DNA of 64,000 nt from Paenibacillus massiliensis subsp. panacisoli DSM 21345 (GTDB lineage: Bacteria > Bacillota > Bacilli > Paenibacillales > Paenibacillaceae). A program made the translations under genes and the position numbers. The stretch lies in NCBI RefSeq assembly GCF_000426545.1, contig NZ_KE384534.1, positions 423,115 through 487,114 of the forward strand, given 5' to 3'. Within the stretch, counting starts at the first letter, position 1. Every line of letters begins with the position of its first letter. Below are positions 54,503 to 63,085 of this stretch, piece after piece. The notes below the pieces were generated by a model. The model worked only from the letters and a program-made list of their open reading frames with translations. It did no database searches and was not told the DNA's origin.

Positions 54503-57500
54503 TCAGCGAGCAGCGGATGGCTGCTGAAGCACGGCGGGCTGCGGAAAATACCCTACGTCTATGGCATGCTTCACCATTTGCTGAATGAAGGCCTGATCGG
54601 TCACGGGGCAGCGAACACCAAGCTGCTCCAGCCGTGCGGCTGTCACTGCGCAGCCATAACGATAAGCGGAGGATTTCGCTCCGTCTCCCTCGAGCTGTCC
54701 CATAGCCAATTGCAACGCATCATCCTGCACTTGACTGCTAGGATTCAGCAGCCAGGAGGTGTATTCTGCGAATGGCAGGGTGTCAATGGTGTAGCCTAGC
54801 TCACGCATCATGTCAATTAGTTCTGCATAAGGCAATGGCTGCGGATTGCAGATATGATAGATGCGGTTCGCGCTCTCCGCGTTGAATGCCAATTCGACCA
54901 CTGCCCGGCTCGCATAGTCAATAGGTGTAAAGTCCGTATCCCAATCCGCCTCGGGAGCTTTGTTCAGCAACAGCATGGCTTTGAGCATCCGGTAATAGGC
55001 ATTGCTCTCGATGTTGGTCTGGAACCGCCCGCTGGCTGAATGACAGGACAGGTTGCCCGCCCGATAGGCCGTGACAGGTATTCCTGAGGCTGCAGCCTCG
55101 AATAACAGACGTTCAGCGTCAAGCTTACTGTTGGAATACAGATTCTCCAGCTGCATATCCGCCGGGAAGGAGGAGTGCTGCAGCGCGCGTTCCCATTGCC
55201 CACTCATGGCCAGATCCTCCGGGATCCCCATCGTCGATATATGGTGGAAGGACATTCCTGGTCTAGAGGCGACAAGATCAAGCAAGGCCCGTGTACCATT
55301 AACATTCGTGCGTTCGAATGCCGCTGAATCTCCAAAGTGGCGCACGTCAGCAGCGCTGTGGATAATAGCATCCAACTGCTCACTCAGCAACTTGTGAACC
55401 TCTGGAAGCATTCCCAGATTAGGCTCCTCCAAATTGCCGTATACGATGGTTACCCGGTCACGCAACACATTGGCAGCGGATGCGCCGAAGTATTCCGTTA
55501 GAATCCCAGCAAGTCGCTGATAGGCTGCCTCTGTCTCCGTATGACGCATCATGACGAAGACCTCTGCCTCAGTAAAGCGCAGTACATCATGTAAGATATG
55601 TGAGCCGAGATAGCCAGAAGCGCCTGTAATCAGCAGCTTGTGAATCGGCCTTGGAGCAAAGGACTTATCCGGTACAAATTCCAGCGGATGCTCGTTCAGC
55701 TCAATCTTGGGACCTTGCTGTGTAAGATTTACTTGCTGCTCGGCACCATCTGCTGATAATGGCTGCTCGGATTGCTGAGCCAGCTGTTGAACATAATCAG
55801 CCAACTGATGCGCCGTCGTATGACGGAAGAAATCACCAATCCGGAGTCCCGGATAATGAGGCTTGAGCTTGGCCAGCACATGGATGATGTGTAACGAGTT
55901 CCCGCCAATACGGAAGAAATCATCGTCACGCATAATGCCACCATGCCCAAGTACCTCTTGCCAGGCATCAGCGATCCGCTGCTCTGTTTCCGTCTGAGGA
56001 GGCTCCCCTGGCAATGCATTGCTCTGTACGTATTGCTCATGTGGCATCGAGGCCAGCTTCTTCCGATCCAGCTTGCCAGTTGGCGATAGGGGCATGCGCT
56101 CCAGCCCAATGATGAAGTCGGGAATGAAGTAGGATGGGAGCTTCGCTGCCAGGTGTGCCTTAATGTCCGCAGTCTCAAGCTCTGTACCATGCGTGGTGGT
56201 ATAGTATCCAACCAGCATATTCTGTCCCTGTGCATCCTTCTTGGCAATAACAGCTACGTCCTGGATATCGGCGTGACGAGCCAGCTGCTCTTCAATCTCA
56301 CCAATTTCAATACGGTTGCCCCGGATTTTGAGCTGGGAATCCTTGCGTCCGGCATACTCCAGAGTACCATTTGGCAGCAAGCGAACAATATCGCCTGAGC
56401 GGTACATACGACCTCCAGGAATGAATGGATTGTCTACGAACGACTGTGCTGTTCGTTCTGGCTGGTTCAGGTAGCCTTTGGCAAGTGCAGGTGTAGCAAT
56501 GCATAGCTCTCCCGGCACATTGACAGGGCAGAGGCGGTTTTCCTCATTAAGAACATAGACTTGATAATTGTGGATCGGTCGCCCGATCGGAATGTGAACC
56601 TGCTCCTCGTCCACGGCACCACGAACCCGATGTGTGGTTGTAGCTACGGTGCATTCAGTAGGTCCATAGACGTTAACAATGTCCGTTCGTGTACCAAATT
56701 TCTTCTGGAATGCCCGGACTTGGTTCCCGTAGAGAGCCTCTCCTGCAACCGTAATAATCTTCACCCGGGACAGCTTGCGATAGCCCTCATCCGATAGATA
56801 GGTGGATAGCTGATTGAAGAATACGGTAGGCAGAATCGTAATAATGGTAGTGCCAGTCCGCTCGACAGCCTCTGCAAATTCTTCGACGGATACCCTCTCC
56901 TCGGAAGAGAGTAAGTATAGCTTAGCCCCGTAAAATAACGCGCCGATGGTATCCCAGATCGAGGCATCGAAGCTGTAGGTTGCGAACTGGGTCAGCACAT
57001 CGTGTGGTTCAATGTCGCAATCCCGCTGCACGACGGCTCCAAGGTTCACGACACCGCGGTGAGCGATCAATGCACCCTTAGGTCTACCCGTTGAGCCAGA
57101 GGTGTAGATAATATAAGCTAGGTCGTCTGGGCTCACATCCAGCTGCGGATTGGCAGTCTCGCGTCCGACTAGTAACTCCTCTATGATCAGAATCTCCCGA
57201 ACGGTCGAGATGGTTGAGCATAGCTCAGCAGCTTGCTCTTGATAGGACTGCTTCGTCAGGACGTAAGCCGAGTGAGTGTCTTCGACGATGAAGCCGTTAC
57301 GCTCCGCAGGGTGGTCTGGGTCTACTGGTACATATACGCCGCCTGCCTTCATGATGCCAAGCAGTGAGATGACAGTCTCGATGCTGCGATCCATGTAAAT
57401 CGTGACGAAATCACCCTTCGAAAGTCCTCTGGACAACAGCTCCGCGGCAATTTCGTTCGCGCGGCTGTTCAATTCCCGATAAGTAAGCTCTACTGTACCT

Positions 57501-58267
57501 GAGGCGATGGCTCCATGCTCAGGATACTGAGCGACTGCGCTTTCGAACATGCCGTGAATGGTCTGCTGCTCCGGGTAAGGTACCTCTGTTGCATTAAGCT
57601 GTTCATGAGCAGCGCGATCATAATCGCTCAGAATATCATACGAGCTGATGGACTTCTCGGGCCGGGCTACTGCTTCTGATGCTATTACGTTGTAATAGGA
57701 AGCATAGCGCTCCATCGTGTCAGCCAGCAGTAGCGAGCGATCATACCGAATGTGAACATGATACGCGTCTTCCTCGGTTGCTACATGTACAGCGATAATA
57801 GGCTCGGGCATAGCTTCAGGTAACGACTGCAAGGATTTTGCCGATTCAGCAGTGTCCTGTACCTTGTCGCCAGCCTGCAAATATGAGAACACAACCTCCG
57901 CACCGATCTCTGTGAGTCGGGATGCGTTAGAGGAATGAAGATCATGGCACTGGTTCATTAGCTCGGACATCGTTAAGGACGGTTGCAGCTCTAACTCCCA
58001 CACATTCCATCCCGCCGTGTTACTGTAGATGAGGGAGGCCAGCTCGGTCTCCGCAGAGAGTCTGTACATCCAGGCAAAGAATACGGCTGTGAAGAACGCT
58101 TCTTGTTGCGCTACAGGAATCTTGGCCTGCACAGCTTCATATACGGTCCGGTCAAGCTGTACATTCAAGTTGTCCTGCTCGTAGGTTCGGTGTCTGCGAT
58201 TACGATCGAGCGGAATAGGAAGTGCCTGAATGACTGGGGCAGTAATATTCGTATTGGAATGACTCAT
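54503..58267 (-). CDS. Single-module NRPS with thioester reductase (A-T-R)
   Basis: This 1254-residue enzyme has a partial condensation-like N-terminal lobe (1-220, without HHxxxDG) and an adenylation domain (about 225-740; A3 core YTSGSTGRPKG near 390, A5 VYGPTE). A carrier domain follows (about 760-830, Ser in GGNSL near 789), then a reductase with NAD-binding TGASGYLGSH near 879. The binding-pocket segment SFDASIWD gives D-A-W, as in GrsA, hinting at a large hydrophobic amino acid. Reductive release gives an aldehyde or alcohol. The plan resembles Lys2-like A-T-R proteins. ATG 58267 follows GGAGGAG. No phosphopantetheinyl transferase gene is near. Confidence 0.88.
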   Translation of the reverse strand: MSHSNTNITAPVIQALPIPLDRNRRHRTYEQDNLNVQLDRTVYEAVQAKIPVAQQEAFFTAVFFAWMYRLSAETELASLIYSNTAGWNVWELELQPSLTMSELMNQCHDLHSSNASRLTEIGAEVVFSYLQAGDKVQDTAESAKSLQSLPEAMPEPIIAVHVATEEDAYHVHIRYDRSLLLADTMERYASYYNVIASEAVARPEKSISSYDILSDYDRAAHEQLNATEVPYPEQQTIHGMFESAVAQYPEHGAIASGTVELTYRELNSRANEIAAELLSRGLSKGDFVTIYMDRSIETVISLLGIMKAGGVYVPVDPDHPAERNGFIVEDTHSAYVLTKQSYQEQAAELCSTISTVREILIIEELLVGRETANPQLDVSPDDLAYIIYTSGSTGRPKGALIAHRGVVNLGAVVQRDCDIEPHDVLTQFATYSFDASIWDTIGALFYGAKLYLLSSEERVSVEEFAEAVERTGTTIITILPTVFFNQLSTYLSDEGYRKLSRVKIITVAGEALYGNQVRAFQKKFGTRTDIVNVYGPTECTVATTTHRVRGAVDEEQVHIPIGRPIHNYQVYVLNEENRLCPVNVPGELCIATPALAKGYLNQPERTAQSFVDNPFIPGGRMYRSGDIVRLLPNGTLEYAGRKDSQLKIRGNRIEIGEIEEQLARHADIQDVAVIAKKDAQGQNMLVGYYTTTHGTELETADIKAHLAAKLPSYFIPDFIIGLERMPLSPTGKLDRKKLASMPHEQYVQSNALPGEPPQTETEQRIADAWQEVLGHGGIMRDDDFFRIGGNSLHIIHVLAKLKPHYPGLRIGDFFRHTTAHQLADYVQQLAQQSEQPLSADGAEQQVNLTQQGPKIELNEHPLEFVPDKSFAPRPIHKLLITGASGYLGSHILHDVLRFTEAEVFVMMRHTETEAAYQRLAGILTEYFGASAANVLRDRVTIVYGNLEEPNLGMLPEVHKLLSEQLDAIIHSAADVRHFGDSAAFERTNVNGTRALLDLVASRPGMSFHHISTMGIPEDLAMSGQWERALQHSSFPADMQLENLYSNSKLDAERLLFEAAASGIPVTAYRAGNLSCHSASGRFQTNIESNAYYRMLKAMLLLNKAPEADWDTDFTPIDYASRAVVELAFNAESANRIYHICNPQPLPYAELIDMMRELGYTIDTLPFAEYTSWLLNPSSQVQDDALQLAMGQLEGDGAKSSAYRYGCAVTAARLEQLGVRCPVTDQAFIQQMVKHAIDVGYFPQPAVLQQPSAAR

Positions 58268-58373
58268 GTTCAGATCTCCTCCAATGAATGTTATAGGGAA
58301 AGAAAAGCCTTCCATCCGAGAAATAAGTATGGAAGGCGCTCTTTGGAAGTTAGCTATACGTTACGACTATGCA

Positions 58374-60131
58374 TTAGCTCGGATTGGATACTTTGAAATA
58401 GGAAATCAGTTCTCTTAGTTCCTCAGACATAGAGCTGAGCTTGTTAGAGGAGTCAATGATTGAGATCGTTGAAGCCTTCTGCTCTTCCACCGTCTGAGAG
58501 ATATAGCCGCTGTTGCTGGCAGTCTTGCTCACTGTGTTTGAGAGTTCTTCTGCGGTAGCCGTCATTTCCTGAGTACCTGCCGAGATCTGTTCGGTAGAGC
58601 TGGACAGGTCCTCGATCTGTGCGACAAAGCTTCTTGTAGCACCGAGAATATTCTCGAACAATGATCCAGCTTTTTCTGTAACAGCAATTCCTTCTTCGAC
58701 CTGCATGGTACCTGTCTCCATAGCGATCGAGGCTTCCTTGATCTCCTTCTGAACCTCTTCAATCAAGCCAGTGATTTGCTGGGTGGCTGCCTGGGATTGC
58801 TCAGCAAGCTTGCGGACCTCTCCAGCAACGACAGCAAAGCCTTTACCTTCCTCACCGACACGAGCTGCTTCAATGGAGGCGTTCAAGGCAAGCAGATTGG
58901 TCTGGCTGGAAATGCCACTAATAATGTTCAGAATGTTACCAATTTCCTGTGAACGACTTTCGAGCAGACGAATAGCCCGCGAAGTGTTCTTAACGGAGTC
59001 TGTAATCTTGTGCATTTGCTCAGCAGCCTGTTGTGCGACCATGTTGCCTTCCACGGAGCGCTGTTGTACGGAATCGGCCTCGGAGGCAAGACTGGAGGCA
59101 TTGACTGCAATTGTCTGAATGACCGATGCCATCTCAGACATGGAACGAGCTGTGTTCATAGAAGATTGCTCTTGAGATTTGATGTTATCCGTAATTTCAT
59201 TGATATTGGCGTTAATTGTGTTAACGTTGGTACCATTTTGCTCACAGATCGCGAGCAGCTCCTTGGCGGATTCATTCACTTCATCGGTTGTAAATTGTAC
59301 TCGGGCCATGGTGTTGTTCATACGCTCAACCATAGTGTTGAATTTGTCATTCACAATGCCAAGGTCATCGACGCCTGCCTTGATACGAACATTCAGATTA
59401 CCTTCACTGACCTCTTCGATTCCATGGATTAATTCCTTGATCGGAGACAGTGTGCGTTTGACGACAATATACTGGACGACGAAGAAAATAACGAAGAACA
59501 AGGCCATGATCGCGATACCAGTCCATAGGGTCTTGGTGAGCCCCTTAGGCACAGCGCTCGCATCCACGTCAACAGCAAAATACGCAAAAATCTTGTTGCT
59601 GCTATCCTTGAGCGGATACATCAGCGTAGTCCAGGTACCGAAGTCATCGGAGTAAATGTCTGAGAACGTTGGGTTGCCAGCATTCAGCATCTTACCCACC
59701 GCATCTGCAATAATTACCGGTTGTTCATACATAGCACCAACGCCCATATCCGCTGCTTCGAAGTCGTTGCGCAGAGCGGTAGGCATAGCGACAATCGAGG
59801 TCCCACGACCATTTTCAAGCTCAACCCCAAAAATGTAAGCATAGTTCACGTTAGGATTGTACTTGCTTATGGTGTCGAGCGTCTCGCGCAGCTTGGTTTG
59901 TGCAGGGCCGTCATAGCTTTGCTCCGTAACCGCCTGTCTAACTTCCTCGGCATCAATCTGTTGATACCAGCTCTCCGTTACCTTTTCAATCTGGCTATGG
60001 AGCTGGTCGATCAGAACAGACTTCTGAATCAGGTAGCTGGACGCGATCAGCAGGGTCCCAATCAAAATAATGTTAATGAAAGAAAGAAGAAGGTTTTTCG
60101 TGAAAAATGAAAGTCGGGTCCAAGTTTTCAA
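58374..60131 (-). CDS. Methyl-accepting chemotaxis protein
   Basis: A 585-residue chemoreceptor with a first membrane helix (residues 12-33), an extracellular Cache-type sensor (about 35-195), a second helix (about 197-222), a HAMP domain and a long cytoplasmic coiled coil. The coiled coil contains the conserved hairpin tip [40 protein letters not shown]. It should signal to CheA/CheW. The ligand is unknown. It lies upstream of the NRPS on the same strand, 106 bp apart. The 60132-60510 gap between it and rpiA shows no supportable feature. Confidence 0.95.
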   Translation of the reverse strand: MKTWTRLSFFTKNLLLSFINIILIGTLLIASSYLIQKSVLIDQLHSQIEKVTESWYQQIDAEEVRQAVTEQSYDGPAQTKLRETLDTISKYNPNVNYAYIFGVELENGRGTSIVAMPTALRNDFEAADMGVGAMYEQPVIIADAVGKMLNAGNPTFSDIYSDDFGTWTTLMYPLKDSSNKIFAYFAVDVDASAVPKGLTKTLWTGIAIMALFFVIFFVVQYIVVKRTLSPIKELIHGIEEVSEGNLNVRIKAGVDDLGIVNDKFNTMVERMNNTMARVQFTTDEVNESAKELLAICEQNGTNVNTINANINEITDNIKSQEQSSMNTARSMSEMASVIQTIAVNASSLASEADSVQQRSVEGNMVAQQAAEQMHKITDSVKNTSRAIRLLESRSQEIGNILNIISGISSQTNLLALNASIEAARVGEEGKGFAVVAGEVRKLAEQSQAATQQITGLIEEVQKEIKEASIAMETGTMQVEEGIAVTEKAGSLFENILGATRSFVAQIEDLSSSTEQISAGTQEMTATAEELSNTVSKTASNSGYISQTVEEQKASTISIIDSSNKLSSMSEELRELISYFKVSNPS

Positions 60132-60510
60132 AAATGCTCACTCCTGGTTCGAAATAATGTTGCTAGAACTCATAATCTTGACGCTAGGGAAGCTGGTGGT
60201 CATTCCTTTCTCTATGTATTGACTAAGTTGTTCTGCCCTCCTGTCATATAAGACTCAAGTCCTGGTAATTTGCTGACCCCATATGTAATATCGTAAAAAA
60301 TAGTCTTAAAATGAAGAGCAAAGTGAGAGTTATATGAGATCAGTCGGATGTAAAACTTAGATGTAATTGCGTAAATATGCATTGTTATGCAATCATTAGA
60401 AAAAGAGTACAAAAATATGATACTGGAAAAACTCAAAAAAAACACCTCTAGTTATCAAAGTTTGTAGTACACTTAGGAAGTAAGATTACAAGTGGGGGTG
60501 AGCGATTATT

Positions 60511-61182
60511 ATGAACATGAAAAAAATCGCAGCCGAGAAGGCAGTCGAAGCAATCCAGGATGGGATGAAGGTAGGCCTCGGGACTGGCTCTACTGCTTAC
60601 TGGGCAATTCTGAAGATCGGTGAGCGCGTGCGTGATGGTCTGAAGATTGAAGCGGTGGCAACATCTCGTGCTTCTGAACAGTTGGCGGAGGAATCTGGCA
60701 TTACACTCGTTCCCTTTGAGTCGCTGGATCGCCTGGATCTCACCATTGATGGCGCTGATGAAGTGGATGAGAATCTTCATTTGGTTAAGGGCGGCGGTGG
60801 AGCATTGCTGCGAGAGAAGATCGTGGCGGCTCAGTCGGACAAGCTGATTATTGTAGCTGACGAGAGCAAGGCTGTTCAGACCTTGGGAGCTTTCCCGTTA
60901 CCTGTAGAGGTAGTACCCTTCGCTCATGAATGGACCAAAAGGTCGCTTGAGGAGACGGGTGCCACAGTGAGCTGGAGAAGAGCGGACGGAGAGCTGTATA
61001 TTACTGATAACGGCAACTACATCGCTGACTGCAGCTATGGTCAGATCAAGGAGCCGGGTTCATTGGCAGCTATCTTGAATGCGATTCCAGGTGTCGTGGA
61101 CAACGGCTTGTTCGTAGGCATGGCGGACCAAGTTATTATCGCAGCTGCTGACGGTCAGCTTCGCATCAGAAATCGAGCTTAG
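60511..61182 (+). CDS. rpiA: Ribose-5-phosphate isomerase A
   Basis: The 223-residue enzyme has all RpiA signatures: GLGTGSTAYWAI (substrate phosphate loop), LDLTIDGADEVDENL (catalytic acids) and LVKGGGGALLREKIVA. It interconverts ribulose 5-phosphate and ribose 5-phosphate in the pentose phosphate pathway. The ribosome site is GGGGGTGAG. It is followed by a MarR regulator under its own promoter. Confidence 0.96.
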   Translation: MNMKKIAAEKAVEAIQDGMKVGLGTGSTAYWAILKIGERVRDGLKIEAVATSRASEQLAEESGITLVPFESLDRLDLTIDGADEVDENLHLVKGGGGALLREKIVAAQSDKLIIVADESKAVQTLGAFPLPVEVVPFAHEWTKRSLEETGATVSWRRADGELYITDNGNYIADCSYGQIKEPGSLAAILNAIPGVVDNGLFVGMADQVIIAAADGQLRIRNRA

Positions 61183-61213
61183 CATGTGGACAGGCTACAA
61201 AGCGCTGGTGATC

Positions 61214-61254
61214 TTGACAGTTCCATACAATTAATATATCTTTGAATTAAGATA
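61214..61254 (+). promoter_or_regulatory. Promoter with MhqR-like operator for the MarR gene
   Basis: TTGACA (61214-61219) and TATCTT (61237-61242) are 17 bp apart. The 18-bp inverted repeat TATCTTTGAATTAAGATA (61237-61254) overlaps the -10 and has the same length, arms and central GAATT as MhqR boxes of B. subtilis (TATCTCGAATTCGAGATA), so autorepression is likely. Confidence 0.6.
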
Positions 61255-61276
61255 TGAGGTGTGGAGGCTGGCTTTT

Positions 61277-61720
61277 ATGTCTAATTCAACGGATCATCAG
61301 GAAATATCCCTTAATTTGTTTGTCGTGCTAGCACGAGCTTATAATTCAGTAACATCCCGCACGAATCGGGATATTCATGGCTATGGATTGAATACTACGG
61401 AATTCGGAGTGCTGGACCTATTGTACCATCGTGGTCCGCAGCCGCTACAGAAGATCGGTGAGAAGGTCTTGATTTCCAGTGGTAATATTACCTATGTAGT
61501 GGATAAGCTTCAAAAGAAGAATATGCTGACCCGTCGGGCGTCCCAGGATGACCGGCGCGTGATCTATGCTGAGCTAACCGAGGAAGGTCGTCACTTTTTC
61601 GAGCAGATTTTCCCAGGTCATCGGGAGGTTATCATGGATGCGGTCAGTGGGCTGTCTTTGAAGGAGAAGGAACAGGCCATCACCTTACTGCGTAAGCTGG
61701 GATTCGGAGCGGAGCGATAG
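61277..61720 (+). CDS. MarR-family transcriptional regulator
   Basis: The 147-residue winged-helix protein shows the MarR core (LNTTEFGVLDLLYHRGPQPLQKIGEKVL, recognition helix SSGNITYVVDKL, wing RRASQDDRRVIYAELTEEG). The sequence is close in plan to MhqR/YkmA-type repressors that respond to quinones. ATG 61277 is 11 bases after GGAGG; the GTG at 61259 lies before that site. An MhqR-like palindrome overlaps its promoter. No linked dioxygenase or quinone reductase gene is adjacent. Confidence 0.88.
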   Translation: MSNSTDHQEISLNLFVVLARAYNSVTSRTNRDIHGYGLNTTEFGVLDLLYHRGPQPLQKIGEKVLISSGNITYVVDKLQKKNMLTRRASQDDRRVIYAELTEEGRHFFEQIFPGHREVIMDAVSGLSLKEKEQAITLLRKLGFGAER

Positions 61721-61769
61721 GGTAGAGGGCTCGCACTCCAATTGGCTTTACGAAGAAGTATCGGTGAAG

Positions 61770-61803
61770 AAGTATCGGTATTATGTATACCGGTACTTTT
61801 TTT
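61770..61803 (+). terminator. Terminator after the MarR gene
   Basis: AAGTATCGGTA (61770-61780) pairs with TACCGGTACTT (61788-61798), one G-U pair, followed by T7. A 14-bp tandem duplication (61752-61779) precedes and includes the left arm. The 61804-61996 leader of the next gene shows no certain promoter. Confidence 0.8.
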
Positions 61804-61996
61804 ATTTGAAGATAATAGACTTAATAAGTCCTTTATTTTACGAATTGTTTGCGAATACGGGTTAATTCATGAAGCAGTATACGTTATACTAAAGGTTGAC
61901 CTTATATTACTGTAGCTCATCGTATTGAAGTTCAATTATAGTGTTCATCATTTTGAAGCTCGCGGTACTATATTAATCCGGATGGAGTGAATTCGC

Positions 61997-63085
61997 TTGA
62001 GTATACAAGCTGGATATAGCAACGCTGGCGAATTGCTACTCACACGGGCGGGTGAACTGGCTGATTGGATAGTAGATAGACAATATGATCTTCAACCCGA
62101 GCTGATGGAGCGATATGGTCCAATCGGTAAAGTGAAGACTAGGCAGGATACGCTCTATAGCCTTCAATTTCTGGCAGAGAGTGTCATGGTAGACAGTCCG
62201 AAGCTGTTTGTTCAGTACATTTCCTGGCTCAAAATTCTGCTGGAGGGGTTCGGTATCACCTCTCAGGATCTTGTGATCAACTTGCAGCTGATCGACAATG
62301 CCCTGGAGGAATTACTGGAGCACCCGGGCAAGACGATGCTGCGGGACCATTTGTTACTCGGCATTGAACGAATCAAGGAACCAGAGGAATACCCCTCGTT
62401 CATCCGGCAGGATAACCCGTTATATGAGGAAGCTAGAACGTACCTTGACTTGCTAAGTGCAGGGAACCGAAGAGAAGCACTTGAGCTTGTGGAGGAGCTT
62501 CTGGAGAATGAGGTAGCTATAAAGGATATTTATAAATATATCTTTCAGATTACACAATATGAGATTGGACGACTGTGGCAGATGGGAGACATGAATGTCG
62601 CTCAGGAGCATTTCTGTACGGCAGCCACACAGTTCATCATGTCCAGCCTGTATGGTCGATGGATCGTTCATTCACGTGATGGATATCGGCTACTCGCCAC
62701 CTGCGTAGGGCAGGAGCAGCATGAGATTGGCATTCGAATGATAGCGGATTTCTTTGAAATGGAAGGCTGGAACACGTACTATCTGGGGGCGAATGTACCG
62801 CAGCGAAATGTAATTCAGGCTATTATTGACTATAGCGTCGACCTAGTGGCACTATCGGCAACGATGGCTTTTCATGTTCATCTGATCAAGGATCTGATTG
62901 TTGCGATTCGTGCGGACGAGCGAACAGCCCATGTAAAGATCATGGTGGGTGGACAGCCGTTCAACATGGATGGCAGGCTATGGCAGGAAGTTGGAGCAGA
63001 TGGCTTCGCGATAGATGCGGATCAGGCAGTGAAGGCTGCTGCTGATCTATTGTCACATATAGCCCAGGGAGGTAACACAGCATGA
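61997..63085 (+). CDS. Cobalamin-binding sensor protein with CarH-type Wx9EH motif
   Basis: This 362-residue soluble protein has an unassigned helical N-terminal region (1-140), a cobalamin cap helical bundle (about 145-230) and a B12-binding Rossmann domain (about 230-355). Trp194, then nine residues, then Glu204-His205 fit the Wx9EH motif that marks light-sensing adenosylcobalamin proteins of the CarH/LitR type. Glu240-x-His242-x-x-Gly245 is the lower-ligand ExHxxG motif. It lacks the MerR DNA-binding domain of CarH. Its stop overlaps the start of a histidine kinase gene (ATGA), so it probably delivers a light or B12 signal to the kinase. The TTG start follows GGAG. Confidence 0.82.
   Translation: MSIQAGYSNAGELLLTRAGELADWIVDRQYDLQPELMERYGPIGKVKTRQDTLYSLQFLAESVMVDSPKLFVQYISWLKILLEGFGITSQDLVINLQLIDNALEELLEHPGKTMLRDHLLLGIERIKEPEEYPSFIRQDNPLYEEARTYLDLLSAGNRREALELVEELLENEVAIKDIYKYIFQITQYEIGRLWQMGDMNVAQEHFCTAATQFIMSSLYGRWIVHSRDGYRLLATCVGQEQHEIGIRMIADFFEMEGWNTYYLGANVPQRNVIQAIIDYSVDLVALSATMAFHVHLIKDLIVAIRADERTAHVKIMVGGQPFNMDGRLWQEVGADGFAIDADQAVKAAADLLSHIAQGGNTA

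Noticed and set aside
60240-60340. A SigD-like promoter for the chemoreceptor
   Set aside because: TACGATAT is similar to the -10 consensus, but no TAAA-type -35 lies at the required distance.
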